Of a stretch of DNA of 64,000 bases, positions 30,012 to 39,769 are shown in pieces (positions within the stretch are counted from its first letter, which is position 1; each line of letters starts with the position of its first letter). Origin of the DNA: Chrysophaeum taylorii (lineage: Eukaryota; Sar; Pelagophyceae; Pelagomonadales; Pelagomonadaceae); the NCBI GenBank assembly GCA_029834535.1, contig JAQMWT010000016.1:1-64000 (forward strand). Direction: 5' to 3'. The notes below the pieces were generated by a model that was given only the letters and a program-made list of their open reading frames with translations, did not search any database and was not told where the DNA came from. The position numbers and the translations under genes are program-made.

Positions 30012-31616
30012 TAAGTATACTGAACTCACCTGCTGCTGCTCTTGAGTTGCGTTTTTAGTAGCGTCGTCCAGGTCGTGCCAGGCTCTCGTCATTGCCGAGG
30101 GCACCCCTCCGCCTCGCTAGAGTCGGGTCGCTTTGTTGACAACTGCGTCCTGCGGGCACAGAAGAAGGAAGAGGTTGCATTGCAAGGTTGTGTCGTCGCT
30201 ATCTACAAGGCTCTGGTCCCTTCGGTGTACGCGCAGTTGGCTCGTACCCATCATCATCGTCGGGCTGCGTCGCTGCTGGCGGGCGCGTACGACGCCATCC
30301 CACCATCCTCATTAGGCTGCGCCACTGCAAAATCGGACCACAGCTTTGCTTTGGGCGCTATCAACAGTTGCACGTCTCCGCCAACGACCGCCATATTCAA
30401 GCGGGCGTTTCTGCGGACTCAAATCCCTCGCCACCGTTAGAGAATAAATCAATCTTGAAATGTTGATACTCTATCGTGTTGGCCATAATCGAATTCTGTC
30501 GCGGTAACGGCAAAATTCGGACACCACCGTTCCCGCGCGGGTATCATTCGTTTCATCTCCGGCATACTCGCACTCGCCATCAATGTCGTCGGGACGCATC
30601 GTTCAACGATGCGGAGTGGTGTGTGCATATCTATCCATCACCGCGTGCATAGTCGCTCCACGCTGCAACTTGCTGCACTGCTCTCTGCTTGGGCGGCGTT
30701 GTTCTGGCGGGGAGCACATAAGTAAGTTAGGCCGTACGTGGTTGCGGTTCCGTGTAAGAGGGGTTGACGCCAAGACAAGTTTCGCGAGTTCGATCCGAGC
30801 CAAGGCGCAATGCATTCGCCTCGTCGTATCTAAGACCCGTTCCTTCAGAGTTTTAAAACACAACCGTGCGTTCAACACGGTGAATTTTCGACTACTCATG
30901 TCGGTGCTACTATGGTTCGGCTGTCTTCATTCTAGAAAAAAAATCGATCGAGAGCGCAGCAGCAATATAGAGGCGCAGCATCGTCGTATTAGCCTGGCGT
31001 CCCATATCCTTGTGTCACAGCTCAACAGAACTCTTTGACAACTTTTCAAGGCTAGCTAGGTCGACAACAATTCAGGCATCGGTGTTTCATGATGGTTTGG
31101 CCCCAAGCGAAGCCTCCAAAATCCCGATGATGATCTCGGTAATAAACTAGTTTTGCCTCAACTCCCGTGACCTGCGTTGCGTCGCGACGTCGATCCAGAG
31201 CCTGACAACTGACTTGGGCGCTCGTCAGGGTGCGATGACGCATGATGCTACCCCCAAAATGCGAGATGAGGTACGCGACCCCGTCGTCGTTCTCGCACCG
31301 CGCGGCGAGGCTGACGAGCGCCCCCAGCGGGTTTGGTTTTGCCGCCGCCGCCGCCGCCGCCGCCGGGGAAAGGAAGTAGGATAACATCGACGCCAGCCCC
31401 CCAAAGACGTCGACTAAAAGTGCGGGGGTGTTTTGTTTGTTCGCGAAGCCGCTCGCCCACCAATGGAGGAGCACGGGCTGTGCGTCTAACGGGTGGTTGG
31501 CACATGAAACAAGGTTGACCCGGGCAGACTCATAGTAAAGGGCCGGGTGGAAAATAATACCTGGACAAAATGCTGTTATATGCAGAAAAGTAGTAGTGTA
31601 CTAGGAGGAGATGTGG
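30012..31616. other. Intergenic region with only weak coding candidates
   Basis: A plus-strand open frame at 30583-31038 (151 codons, ATG) and a minus-strand one at 31052-31474 (140 codons, no ATG at the start, with a poly-Ala tract from a GCC repeat at 31343-31363) show no recognisable domain. Neither can be called a gene with confidence. Confidence 0.4.
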
Positions 31617-32450
31617 TTAAGAAACAAATTTATAGATGTGGTCAGTCTCGTAGGCAGCGACGAGGAGGTCGTGGTTGGGCATAAATTGAACCCCCGTGAG
31701 GAGAGCATTCGGGATAGAGTGAGAAAAGAGGAGGTGGAGGTCGTCGTCGTCGATGTGCCAGACGTGGAGATAGGTGTCTTCGGAGACGGTGGCGACTTTG
31801 TTGTGGAGGGCCGAAATGGCTGTAATACACCTGGTGTGCGCACCGAGTTCCGCAACGAGGCCGGCGCGGTGTTGTATCTTGTAGATCCTGAGATGTCCCG
31901 TCGCGAAGCCGGCGCAGCAAACCGAGTCGTTGGGGAGTGCGAGGGAGGTGACTGGTTGGTCGGTTCTTCCGACGTCGAGTTTGTGAGACGGCTCGAGGCG
32001 CGGCGCGTCCCAGAGGCGGATCTCGCCTTGGTCGTCGGCAGTCGCGACGAGGCTTTCCCGTGCAGCGAGCGCCGCGAGCGCTGACTTGTGTGCTGTCACG
32101 GTGCGATCGTCGTCGACGCAAAAGACCGAGCCATCCGATTGGCCAACGAAGATTTTGCCGCCAGTGGTCGCGATGCCGCGTGCAAAGCCCCTTACAGCGT
32201 GGGTTGCGAGGCGCGAGAGGTCGCTCAGGCGCCAGGTCTCGATGCGGCCGACGCCGGCGGCGACGAGGCGATCGTCGCAGATCTTCGCTTCGAGAACCGT
32301 CGCCGACACTGACCGACGACGGCCGTCGTCAAAGTCCATAACGTGCACCTTGTCCACGTCCGCGAACACGACGTGGGATCCGACGCTCAGGTTATTCAGG
32401 AGCAGCGATGGACTTCCGCGCACCTCGATGTTCGGGCCTTGGCGGTACAT
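31617..32450 (-). CDS. WDR54: WD40-repeat protein, WDR54-like
   Basis: The 277-residue product is a small beta-propeller protein. It begins MYRQGPNIEVRGSPSLLLNN, closely resembling the conserved start of animal WDR54. WD-type blades are visible as IRLWDAP (about 145-151), GHLRIYKI (about 184-191) and YLHVWHID (about 224-231), each preceded by an A-A-x-x-x-G or T-x-S-x-D strand. WDR54 is a scaffold protein with poorly known roles. The length is somewhat short of animal homologues. The PIH1-domain gene lies 92 bp upstream on the same strand. Confidence 0.78.
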   Translation of the reverse strand: MYRQGPNIEVRGSPSLLLNNLSVGSHVVFADVDKVHVMDFDDGRRRSVSATVLEAKICDDRLVAAGVGRIETWRLSDLSRLATHAVRGFARGIATTGGKIFVGQSDGSVFCVDDDRTVTAHKSALAALAARESLVATADDQGEIRLWDAPRLEPSHKLDVGRTDQPVTSLALPNDSVCCAGFATGHLRIYKIQHRAGLVAELGAHTRCITAISALHNKVATVSEDTYLHVWHIDDDDLHLLFSHSIPNALLTGVQFMPNHDLLVAAYETDHIYKFVS

Positions 32451-32542
32451 ATTGTAACGCCAGAGACTTCCAAAAAAAAAAAAATAATAATAATAACAAT
32501 AATAATTGAAGTTCAGTTAAATTTGATAGAATTAAAGTACTA

Positions 32543-34045
32543 CTAGTCCAAAAGTTCTGCCCAGAGGGTTGACTCGAGGGGGGGGAGGCTCGCAAGGACG
32601 GCAGAGGGGGGGGGTCGTCCCCGCGAGTCGGAGGAGGAGGAGGAGCCTTTGTTGCTGTCGTCGTCTACCTCTCGCTGGTTGCGGTGCTCGTTCGCTTCTC
32701 GTTGGGCGATGTAGTGCCTGGAGATCACGTCACCCTCGTGGAACTTGTCCTCCGGCAGCACCTCGTCTTCGGCGACGACCGCGGCTTGTTCGGCGGCGAG
32801 ACGAGCGGCGCGCGCGGCGGCGTACGCGACCTCGGCAGCCGAGGCGCCGGAGGGGGGCCTCTCCATCGTCGTCGTCGCGGTACGCGATTCGAGGTGGTAC
32901 TTGGCGCTCGCGGGTTTCTCGTCAACATCCTCCCCCCGCGTCGTCGTCGTCGTCGTCGAGGGGGAGGAGATTGCCCGGGCGACCATGTAGGGCTTGGAGC
33001 CAGGATCTGGGTGGCGGGCGAAATTCTTTTCGACGACGAAGGACAAGAGGACGGCGTCATCGCGGATCGCCTCGACCGCAGCCGACTCGACCCCGCATGG
33101 CAGCGCGTACTTGGCGGTCTCGCGACCCGGGACTTTTGCCTGGACGGCAAAGGTCGAAAAGGACAGAGCAGCCGCGTGCCAGTCGCAGGCGCATCGGAGC
33201 TCGACGCGGACGAGCTCGACGTCGGCCACCGTCGGCCACTCGGGCTCGTCCCCCACATTCCAGTCGTGGTCGTCGCACAGGACGCGCCCTAAGACTGGCG
33301 CCGGACCGAGCGCTATCGTCGTCGACGGCCTCGCGTCGTCGTCGTCGTCTTCTTCTTCTTCGACTCGGGTGATTTTTGGCCGTTTCGAGTCGTCGCGGAT
33401 CCACTGTTCGCAGGGTCCCCCTTTGTAGGCGAGCCGCGGCAACTTGAACTTGCGGTCGAGCACGAGGTCGTACTTTTTCTCGACGTAAGAGATGGCGAGT
33501 TGGCACAAAAAGTCGCGCTGGTCGGGGACGAGGATAGACGGGTTCACGACGCAGTCGACGACGACGCACGCGTCGCCCTTGTTGTCGGTGTCGAGACGCT
33601 CGGGCCCAATCGACACCGGCACGCTGACACCCTCGACTTCCTCGCCACCATCGTCGAGCTGCTTGGCCCGGCGCGGCGAGCTCACCGCCTCGTGCGAGCA
33701 CACGTTGATGAAGTACTTCTGCTGCTCCGTACGTTCGCGAAATTCGGATTTTTTGTGGCCCACGGTCTTCAGCGCGAACCCGGGGCTTGGCACGATCTTC
33801 AGGGACGCCTCCTTGGATGCCCGCGTTGTCCCGTCTTTCCGCAGCACTTTCTCGCCGGGCAGCTCCAGCTGCTCCACCAGAGACGGCCGCGGCGGCGGCG
33901 GCTTCTTCCCGAACGCTTCCGCGACGCTCGAGGGCTCGAGCCGGGACAACTCCTCCTCGGCGATCTTGAACACGCTCCTCGGCTCCTTGGGCGGCGCGTC
34001 GTCGGCGAGCGCGCGCGACCGCGTTCGAACTTTGGTCCGCACCAT
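32543..34045 (-). CDS. PIH1-domain protein (R2TP/dynein-assembly cochaperone type)
   Basis: The 500-residue product has a PIH1 domain at about 105-215: KYFINVCSHEAVSSP, PVSIGPERLDTDNKG, VVVDCVVNPSIL, LAISYVEKKYDLVLDRKFKL. The PIH1 family (PIH1D1, DNAAF2/Kintoun, DNAAF6/PIH1D3) links HSP90 and the R2TP complex to clients such as axonemal dyneins. An acidic segment follows (about 230-240), then a region that may be a CS-like beta domain (about 265-345), then Ala/Glu-rich and Ser-rich low complexity. Which subfamily it belongs to is not clear. Localisation should be cytosolic. With the WDR54-like gene downstream it hints at a flagellate stage. Confidence 0.8.
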   Translation of the reverse strand: MVRTKVRTRSRALADDAPPKEPRSVFKIAEEELSRLEPSSVAEAFGKKPPPPRPSLVEQLELPGEKVLRKDGTTRASKEASLKIVPSPGFALKTVGHKKSEFRERTEQQKYFINVCSHEAVSSPRRAKQLDDGGEEVEGVSVPVSIGPERLDTDNKGDACVVVDCVVNPSILVPDQRDFLCQLAISYVEKKYDLVLDRKFKLPRLAYKGGPCEQWIRDDSKRPKITRVEEEEDDDDDARPSTTIALGPAPVLGRVLCDDHDWNVGDEPEWPTVADVELVRVELRCACDWHAAALSFSTFAVQAKVPGRETAKYALPCGVESAAVEAIRDDAVLLSFVVEKNFARHPDPGSKPYMVARAISSPSTTTTTTRGEDVDEKPASAKYHLESRTATTTMERPPSGASAAEVAYAAARAARLAAEQAAVVAEDEVLPEDKFHEGDVISRHYIAQREANEHRNQREVDDDSNKGSSSSSDSRGRPPPSAVLASLPPLESTLWAELLD

Positions 34046-34149
34046 CTATCTGTTTGTGTTATAACAAACAACAAGGGGAAAAAAAAAATAAACAAAAGTA
34101 GTAAGGGCGACCGACCGACCAAGAAGCCTATGATGATGATGATGTTACG

Positions 34150-35714
34150 ATGCGAGTGGTGGTCGCGGGCGCCGGGATCGCTGGAAATGTGGTGCTGCGA
34201 CAGCTGCGTCGCGGGCCCCCGTCGAGGATCCGAGCGTTCGAAAAGCGGGTCGAAGCGTCGCCGGCGGGCCTGAATGTGTTGATGAACCTCAACGGCTTGC
34301 CTCGAAGATGCGGTCGGTTGGGGTCGAGGTGCGGAACTGGTCGGCGCGAACGATGGACGGGGAGGTGCTGTACCATTTGAGGGACGTGGTGGAGTCGGGC
34401 GAGGCGCCGACGCCGGCGCTGGTGGCGCGACGGGACGTTTTTTGCGCGAATGCGCGCTCGACGACGACGAGTACGGCGCGAGCGTCGAGGAGGTCGTGGA
34501 AGATAAGATGGATGCGTCCTCGCCGTGAGCTGAGCGCGGGCGAGTGGATCGCGGCGGACCTCCTGATCGCCGCCGACGGACGGTACTCGACGGTGCGTCG
34601 ACAGCTCGCGCCCGAGAAAGAAAGAATTCTACGGTCCCCCAAAGGTCTCCGACTTCCGGTTAGTGGCGACGGGGGAACCCCCGATGAAGGAACCGCTCTG
34701 GCGCGTTTACAACAACAACAACAACAACAACCGGCTTGCGGAAGGATGGGTGAGGGTCGGACTCGTGCGGCTCGGCGACGGGACGGTCGGAATGCTTGGG
34801 AACGTAAGAACCGAAGACGTCGAGAACAACTCAAAGGTCGGCCGAATTTTTGGGATCGCTCTTCCGCTCGGAAAAGCCCGACGCGATCGGGGAGTTCGTG
34901 ATGGACCTGCTGCGGACGCACGGCGACGCGGCCCACTGGTCCCGCGAGCGAGAGACCGACGCCTGCTACGAGGCTTTGGGGGGGAAAAGTCCTGTTCGTC
35001 GGCGACTCGGCCGGCGCAATCTATCCGTCGCTCGGCCAGGGCGCGAACTTGTGTCTGGAGGACGCGGCGGTCTTCGGGGCCCTCTATCACAACAACAGCC
35101 TCCACAGGTATGCTGCGCTGCGGACTCCGCGTCGCAATTTTATTCGCGAAATGTCGCGCAAGCGCGCGCGACGCTCGTGTTTTCCGAGCGAATTCGACGC
35201 CGAGATGTCTAATTGGCGGAGCCCCTCGTGGCGCCGCCGCTATCTCCAGAGACTCTGGAACGCGAGCGGCCTCGTGCTAAGAGCAAAGAGGGCGACCGAG
35301 CACAACTTTAAACCCTTTGGGGAGCTCGCGACCAAAGTTCCGCACGGGGCGGGCGCCGGTCCCGAATTAGATTTGGCCCGAGGCACGCCCCGGTTGTATC
35401 TGACGAAACTCGAGGGCCCGAGACCTCTCGAGATAAACAGAATCACGCGCCACATCCGCGTCACCCAGTGCCTCGGGGCTGTGGGTGACGAGGATTTTTA
35501 CTCGGTGGTTCGCGCCCCCGCGGATCGCCCCGCGCTCGACGACCTCGTCGCCTTCCGCATCCCGCCGCGGCACTTCGTCAAGCTGCACAAGGGGACCTGG
35601 CACGCGGGACCTTTGTGGAAGGGCGATGCGGCCTTCCGCACCTTTTTCAACTTGGAGCACCACGCCGACACCAACGTCGTCGACCACGACTCCAGAGACC
35701 GCCTCCCCCCCCCG

Positions 35715-35746
<32 letters not shown>

Positions 35747-35808
35747 CGACGGACCGCCTCTACCTCGTCATCGCGGACGACGACCCATTCGCTTTCGCTC
35801 CTCCGTAG
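34150..35808 (+). pseudogene. FAD-dependent monooxygenase fused to a ureidoglycolate-lyase-like domain, frame disrupted
   Basis: The first frame begins MRVVVAGAGIAGNVVLRQLR, the GxGxxG FAD-binding start of UbiH/PHBH-type hydroxylases. Later frames give DLLIAADGRYSTVRR (the DG motif) and VLFVGDSAGAIYPSLGQGAN followed by LCLEDAA (the GD motif). That last frame continues unbroken into NRITRHIRVTQCLG, FRIPPRHFVKLHKGTWHAGP and NLEHHADTNVVDH, which match the AllA/ureidoglycolate-lyase-like domain of plant and algal proteins. The fusion is therefore seen within one frame, from about 34986 to 35700. At least five frame changes occur overall; two coincide with homopolymers (G7 at 34978-34984 and C run near 35705-35713), so sequencing or assembly error is possible as well as decay. 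A link to purine breakdown is suggested only by the second domain. Confidence 0.65.
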
Positions 35809-36944
35809 TAGTAAGTAGTAGGCGACCGCGATCACCATACTCGTCGCTGGGAGAACGAACGAGCGACCGGCCATATTGACGCGCGTTTTGTGTGTTGTGT
35901 TCTTCGTGCGAACGAATGAGCGCTTTGCCGGCCGCCGCTGTTGTTTCGGTAATACGCAACAATGTCGCTGGCGCCACCGCACTACTGGCTTATTTGCACG
36001 CGTACGGCAGTCTAGGTATACCAACCAACCAACCGCGGTTAGGGTCCCCACACACTCCCTCCTCAGGCCATCGATCGGGGGCGTTCCGTTCGCCCTCGCA
36101 CGGACGGGGAAGAACGAGGGTTCCAAACAAAGCGTGACCTTTCGGAATCAATTATCGGCTCTTTGAATGACTTGAAGATACCTCGAACCTATATTTCAAC
36201 AAAATGTGCCACGTCGGATACGCCGGAGGCATATGAAGTGAAAACAAATATCTTCCGACGTGCAGGTGTATTGACTTGACGAGGGGTTTAGGTTGTCGTG
36301 CGGAGATATGTGTCACGCAAAAAAATTTTTGAGGACCAAAATTAAACTAGTGATGATGACGACGATAAATAAATGATAATGATTTTGGAAAAGCGAGCGA
36401 GGAGGAGGCGAAAAAGAGCGCGAGAGTGGCGCCTGAGGCCCTGCAGGGTGGGTGGGTCCCCAGCTGTATGTATGTAGTCCGTGACGGCGACAAAAGTGCC
36501 GCGGCGCATGCGCCTTTAAAACACTACACAGGGGGGTAGGCTCGCTCCTCCCTCGATGTGTGAATGAAGGAGCTTCCTGGGTCATTAAAAGTCGACTGCT
36601 CAGAGAAAGGCTACCGGCATTCATTCAACTTACGTGGGGGTCTTCGTCGCCTGGTCTCGGAGATCGGCGACGTCGGATACGGCGGCCTCGCTGTCCTTCG
36701 TTTGACGACGAAACGCAGCGTCATCGAGATGTGTCTCGATGGCGGCGGTCTGGTCTGGTCTGGTCTCGTCTGGTCTGGTCTGGTCTGGTCTGATCTGGTC
36801 TGTCTCCTCCGCCAAGACCGGGGGAAGTTTTAGTAGGGAAACAGTCATTCCTGACGCCATCAACTTGAAGTGAATGACGCTTTATCGATTCCATGTGTTT
36901 GCGATCGATTTAGGGATCGTCTGGCTGAGGCGGAGTCGAGCAAG
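35809..36944. other. Intergenic region with a (TCTGG)n microsatellite
   Basis: No convincing gene. (TCTGG)n occupies about 36745-36810. AAAAGTCGACTGCTCAGAG lies at 36587-36605 and is shared in part with 10339-10356 and two other places. Confidence 0.55.
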
Positions 36945-38267
36945 ATGGCATACTGCGAACGCACAGAGTTCGAGTTTGGGGTTGCCATTATCCATCGCAG
37001 CGGCGCGCTCCGGATCGGGAAGGAAGACGTCCGGTGCCAGCTGCGGACCGTCGAATGTTTGGGGGGGTCGTTCCTTGGACACACGACCTGCGACCTAAAC
37101 GGTGTCCTTCTCCTCAGAAGGGCCTTGTTCGAGAAGGACTCCCTCGTCATCGACCATGCGGTCGCGACCATCCTGACAACAGGAAAATTCAACAGCGACC
37201 GCTGCAGGATGCTCACGGCAAACGGAGGGTCCGTGGTCGTCGCGCTTCGACTTAGACTCGTCTCGGCGCGATGCTGCGATGACAACCCATACGTCAAAAT
37301 TCGCGTTGACATGTCCGCGACCGCTGGCGATGCCGCGCCGGTCCCAAACCCGTTGAACCTCCGATCGGTTCTCAACAAATTCGACAACGCCAGACCGGTC
37401 GCGCCCTCGCGCCACCATCACCTCCCTTACGTCCGCGCCTGGCCGCGACAAGGACAACCGACCATGCCCTGGACGACGACGACGATGACGTCCCACCGCC
37501 ACCTGTCAAGACAACAACGCCACTACCACGCCTGGCCGCAGTACCACCATCGCGCGTATCCGCAGTACCGCCTAAACGACCACGCCTACCATCACCATTA
37601 TCATCATCATCAGACGCCGTACCAATACCCCCGCCGCATCGGGCCGCCGTGCCACCAAGAGGTCCTCAAATCTTCTCGCGACGACGACGACGACGACAAA
37701 AAAGACGACGGGTTCGCTCCGTCGCAGCAGCAGCTCGACGCGGTGTACCTGTCGGAGGAACAACAGTCGCCGGTGGCTCTCGACGAGGCCGAGGACGTGA
37801 CGTCTCCAGACCTCCACTTCCCGGAACGAGCGTCGAAAAGGCCCAAAGTAGCTGGCGTCGCAGACGACGTCTTTGTCTACAAGATTGGTCCCGCGACGTC
37901 GGACTCGCGGGTCGAAAATCTCGTCTTTCTCGCGACGTACACGGACCCGAGGCCATTCCTGGGCGCCGAGACCGTCGAAGGGATGCCATGCTGGCCCAAC
38001 CCGGCTGATCCCTTTTTGGGCGTCGACGCCGTCGTCTTTGATTCTAACTTGAGACGGATCAGCGAGGCGACCCTCCTCCCGCGTTGCCGTGCCGACACGC
38101 GAGAGATCGTCTGGGTCCACCGCCAGTGCATCGCCGCCACCCGAGGTGCCTTCATCGTCCTCGAAGTCGATGCCTCGAGGCCCGCTCTCAAGGACGCGGA
38201 ACTCGCCAGAGCTGCCGGCGACCTCATTCCCTTCGAGACCGCCATCGACATCTTCACCGAAATCTAG
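36945..38267 (+). CDS. His/Tyr-rich protein of unknown function
   Basis: The 440-residue product has an N-terminal globular part (about 1-115), a middle low-complexity part (about 125-235) rich in His, Tyr, Pro, Arg and Gln (for example YHHHYHHHQTPYQYP), an acidic run of Asp residues near 245, and a C-terminal globular part (about 295-440) with VFVYKIGPATSDSRVENLVF and IVWVHRQCIAATRGAFIVLE. I do not recognise a family. KRPKVAG near 285 could be a nuclear localisation signal. The open frame extends 25 codons upstream only by way of a GTG, so the ATG at 36945 is preferred. Confidence 0.7.
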   Translation: MAYCERTEFEFGVAIIHRSGALRIGKEDVRCQLRTVECLGGSFLGHTTCDLNGVLLLRRALFEKDSLVIDHAVATILTTGKFNSDRCRMLTANGGSVVVALRLRLVSARCCDDNPYVKIRVDMSATAGDAAPVPNPLNLRSVLNKFDNARPVAPSRHHHLPYVRAWPRQGQPTMPWTTTTMTSHRHLSRQQRHYHAWPQYHHRAYPQYRLNDHAYHHHYHHHQTPYQYPRRIGPPCHQEVLKSSRDDDDDDKKDDGFAPSQQQLDAVYLSEEQQSPVALDEAEDVTSPDLHFPERASKRPKVAGVADDVFVYKIGPATSDSRVENLVFLATYTDPRPFLGAETVEGMPCWPNPADPFLGVDAVVFDSNLRRISEATLLPRCRADTREIVWVHRQCIAATRGAFIVLEVDASRPALKDAELARAAGDLIPFETAIDIFTEI

Positions 38268-38649
38268 CCCTTGAGCCCCCTGTCATCGGAGCCGGGTGGG
38301 CCGACTCTTCCACCTGCTCTCGACGTGCGCGCGCCATTACTTCGTTCTCTCATCCATTCTTGTGTGGTTTGCCTATCAGTTCGTCCGTTCGTTCGTTCGT
38401 TCTTTCTTTCGTTCGTTCGTTCGTTCGTTCGGTTCCCTCGTCTATTTTTTGTACCCACACCAAGCAGCGGCCAGGACGAGGACGACAGTCGATCCTCGGA
38501 TATTATTTATCACCACATATATATATCATCGCGATCATCATCATACGAAGAAGAAGAAGAAGAAGAAGAAGAAGAGGAAGCGCAGTAGACCCGATCCGAC
38601 TCTCGAGTCCGATCATCCGACCCAGAAGTAAGTAAGCAAGCAAGCAAGG
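38268..38649. other. Intergenic microsatellite-rich region
   Basis: (GTTC)n runs at about 38380-38430, a TA run near 38516-38526, (GAA)n at 38545-38575 and (AAGC)n/(AAGT)n at 38628-38648. The two flanking genes end here in convergent orientation. Confidence 0.75.
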
Positions 38650-39729
38650 TCACGCGGCATTCGTCTCCTTATCGTGGCAACGATGATGATGATGATGAGG
38701 AGGAGAGTGTTTCGCGGCTTTAGCAGCAGCAGCAGCAGTAGGGAAGTAGAGGCCGCAGTGGAGTTTGACGTGGGCCGGGCCGAGGTTGGTGGGAAGAAGG
38801 TCGATGTCGAACATGTTGTCCCACATCTTGCCGGTGACGTAGAGGTGGTCATCCCGGTCGCTTTTAGTTCCGGGGAGGAAGGCAATGCCGTTGAAGACGA
38901 AATCGAGGCGGCGTCGTCGGACGCGGTCGGACTGGAGGCGGAAGAGGGAATTGGCGTCGATCCATCCGAGAACGTCGCCGGTCGCGGGGTTAACGCGCGC
39001 GATGCAGTTGCTCGCCTCGCGGCGTCGCATAGCGTAGACGTTGGCCCACAACTCGCCGGAGACCATCTCGAGCTCGTTGAGCCCCTCGACGGTGATCCCG
39101 AGGCGATGGTCCTTAACCTCGAAGGAGCCGAGGGGCGCGTAGTCCATACCAAACTTCCTGACGGTCGCCGAGCCGTCGCTCAAGTACAGCGCTCGGCCGT
39201 CCCACGCGGCGCCCCAGCCCTCGCGCGGAAGCGGCATCGGGAGCGTGCGGATCACCTCCAAGTCCAGCGAGTACTCGATGATGACCTTTTCTCGCCACGT
39301 CAGCTGAACGAGACGATCTCCCATAGCCGCCAAACCTTCGCCGAAGTGATGCTTTTTGTTCGGACGTTCTAATCGAGACCGCCCCGTCGACGGCTCCACT
39401 TCCCGCACCCTCGACTTGCCGTAGAGCCCGTCGGACTCGAAGAGACGGTTTTCCGACGCGACGAGTCCCTGGGTAAAGCCGCTCGTATCGTGGGGAAAGG
39501 TTCTCACCGCCGTGGCCATCGTGACGTACTGGGTCGTCAAGTTCGCCGCGATGCGCCGCGGCGGACCCCCCTCCTCCTCCTCCTCCTCCTCCGGGGTGGT
39601 GGTGGTTCCGGCGGTCGTACTCCACGCGAGAACCGCAACGCCGGCACTCCCAAGCACCATCAGACGCCAGGGGATCATCGCGCTCGTATTCACCTTCTTC
39701 TTCTTCTTCTTGGTGCGAAGTTTACCCAT
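38650..39729 (-). CDS. Glutaminyl-peptide cyclotransferase, plant/bacterial five-bladed type
   Basis: The 359-residue product converts N-terminal Gln of proteins to pyroglutamate in the secretory pathway. A basic Lys run followed by a hydrophobic segment (about 19-40) acts as signal anchor. The propeller domain matches the plant QC family: HDTSGFTQGLV, LFESDGLYGKSRVREV, FGEGLAAMGDRLVQLTW, EGWGAAWDGRALYLSDGS, LNELEMVSGELWANVY, GWIDANSLF, FNGIAF and LYVTGKMWDNMFDI, in the usual order. An Ala run and a His run lie at the C-terminus. The ATG at 39729 is used; the preceding TTG is not needed. Its start lies 40 bp from the divergent TcdA-like gene. Confidence 0.92.
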   Translation of the reverse strand: MGKLRTKKKKKKVNTSAMIPWRLMVLGSAGVAVLAWSTTAGTTTTPEEEEEEEGGPPRRIAANLTTQYVTMATAVRTFPHDTSGFTQGLVASENRLFESDGLYGKSRVREVEPSTGRSRLERPNKKHHFGEGLAAMGDRLVQLTWREKVIIEYSLDLEVIRTLPMPLPREGWGAAWDGRALYLSDGSATVRKFGMDYAPLGSFEVKDHRLGITVEGLNELEMVSGELWANVYAMRRREASNCIARVNPATGDVLGWIDANSLFRLQSDRVRRRRLDFVFNGIAFLPGTKSDRDDHLYVTGKMWDNMFDIDLLPTNLGPAHVKLHCGLYFPTAAAAAKAAKHSPPHHHHHRCHDKETNAA

Positions 39730-39769
39730 CAATAATAATTAATTACCCTCGAGAGGAAGGAAGGAAAAG

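Noticed and set aside
30583-31038. A 151-codon ATG-started frame
   Set aside because: No domain, no low-bias composition and no neighbour support; kept only as a weak candidate in the intergenic entry.
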